Positions 63,393-64,000 of a stretch of DNA of 64,000 nt are shown here, piece by piece. Numbering within the stretch: the first letter of the stretch is position 1; every line of letters begins with the position of its first letter. A program made the position numbers and the translations under genes. This DNA comes from an uncultured Actinomycetes bacterium (GTDB lineage Bacteria > Actinomycetota > Acidimicrobiia > Acidimicrobiales > Acidimicrobilacustridaceae). Under the pieces are notes generated by a model that saw only the letters and a list, made by a program, of their open reading frames with translations, ran no database searches and was not told where the DNA came from. The stretch covers positions 124,001 through 188,000 of the forward strand of contig CALEHQ010000043.1 of NCBI GenBank assembly GCA_937876315.1, read 5' to 3'.

Positions 63393-64000
63393 GTGCTGAA
63401 AGTGACGTTACGTGGGCTCATGGCCCACAAGGTTCGTCTCATCGCGACTGCTGTCTCAGTGCTGCTCGGCGTTGCGTTCATGTCGGGAACCCAGGTGCTT
63501 ACTTCAAGCGTCAGCGCGAGCTTCGACAAAGTATTTGCTGACGTTTACGCATCAATCGATGTCGTTGTTCGTTCATCCAACGAAGTCGACACCCCATTTG
63601 GTCCGGAGCGGACACGAATCTCTGAAGCGGTGCTTCCCACTGTCAGCGGTGTCGCTGGAGTTGAAGCGGCCGAGGGACAAGTTGTCGGTCAAATCAGAGT
63701 GCTCGACAAAGACAATCAGCCATTAGTGGCGGCACAAGGCCCGCCGAACTTCGGCCTCAACTGGCTTACGTCTCCAGCGCTCAATGGCTGGACCATTGTC
63801 GACGGAGCGCCACCTGTTGCCGCTAACGACATCGTTCTTGACGTAAAGAGCGCAAAAGACGGGAAGTACGCTGTTGGCGACACGGTCAACGTTTCTGTCA
63901 CCAATGGCGTGCAGCCGTTCAAGGTCGCTGGCATCGCAAAATTCGGAAAACTTGAAACTTGGGGTGGTGCACAGGCTGCTCTGTTTTCCACCACCACTAT
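63393..64000 (+). CDS. ABC transporter permease, FtsX/MacB-like (cut by window edge)
   Basis: The first 202 codons are visible, starting GTG 63393 (MLKVTLRGLMAHKVRLIATA). One membrane helix (about residues 15-35, RLIATAVSVLLGVAFMSGTQ) is followed by a large extracytoplasmic MacB periplasmic core-like domain (for example VADVYASIDVVV-type strands and VLDVKSAKDGKYAVGDTVNV). It is coupled to the ATPase gene. The remaining membrane helices lie beyond the window. Confidence 0.85.
   Translation, partial: MLKVTLRGLMAHKVRLIATAVSVLLGVAFMSGTQVLTSSVSASFDKVFADVYASIDVVVRSSNEVDTPFGPERTRISEAVLPTVSGVAGVEAAEGQVVGQIRVLDKDNQPLVAAQGPPNFGLNWLTSPALNGWTIVDGAPPVAANDIVLDVKSAKDGKYAVGDTVNVSVTNGVQPFKVAGIAKFGKLETWGGAQAALFSTTT

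Noticed and set aside
1-64000. CRISPR arrays, transposases, integrases or prophage
   Set aside because: No repeat-spacer pattern and no such protein found; the repeated nuo genes are paralogues rather than mobile copies.

Overview
The window looks like the chromosome of an actinobacterium, most likely class Acidimicrobiia (Ilumatobacter-like; this assignment is inference). Support comes from a WhiB-family regulator, actinobacterial-type ribosomal and RNA polymerase proteins, leaderless GTG starts behind TAnnnT -10 boxes, and a tRNA-Thr/tRNA-Met pair upstream of the L33 gene. No phage, insertion sequence or CRISPR array was seen.

Region 1 (1-16805, minus strand) is the translation/transcription core. 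Read 5' to 3' on the minus strand it runs tRNA-Thr, tRNA-Met, tuf, rpmG, ECF sigma, zinc anti-sigma, tRNA-Trp, secE, nusG, rplK, rplA, L10 leader, rplJ, rplL, terminator, rpoB promoter, rpoB, rpoC, rpsL, rpsG, fusA (cut by the window edge). RpoC lacks three of the four cysteines of its second zinc site, and L33 lacks one of its four.

Region 2 (16890-20546) holds a leaderless GNAT acetyltransferase, tRNA-Tyr, a YajQ-family protein, a HAD phosphatase overlapping acs, and acetyl-CoA synthetase.

Region 3 (20639-54568) is a respiratory supercluster. On the minus strand it runs: small membrane protein, two-cluster ferredoxin, cytochrome b6-like protein, subunit IV, Rieske protein, diheme cytochrome c, a second unknown membrane protein, a complete 14-gene complex I operon (nuoA-N, called set 2), an 11-gene complex I operon without nuoEFG (set 1), and a MidA/NDUFAF7-type methyltransferase. 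A membrane-anchored cytochrome c diverges from its upstream end. NADH would enter through set 2, the menaquinol pool would be oxidised by the bc complex, and the electron donor of set 1 is unknown. Overlapping stop/start codons suggest strong translational coupling.

Region 4 (54591-64000) has heme/siroheme genes (hemL, hemB, a cobA-hemD fusion), whiB, a photolyase, a degenerate Glu/Leu dehydrogenase-like gene, inorganic pyrophosphatase, a 1-Cys peroxiredoxin, and an ABC transporter ATPase with its FtsX-like permease running off the end.

The most notable observations are the tandem 14+11 complex I cluster with its methyltransferase, the lost zinc site of RpoC, and a short IPEHLLKRS-type motif shared by the N-termini of two cytochrome components.
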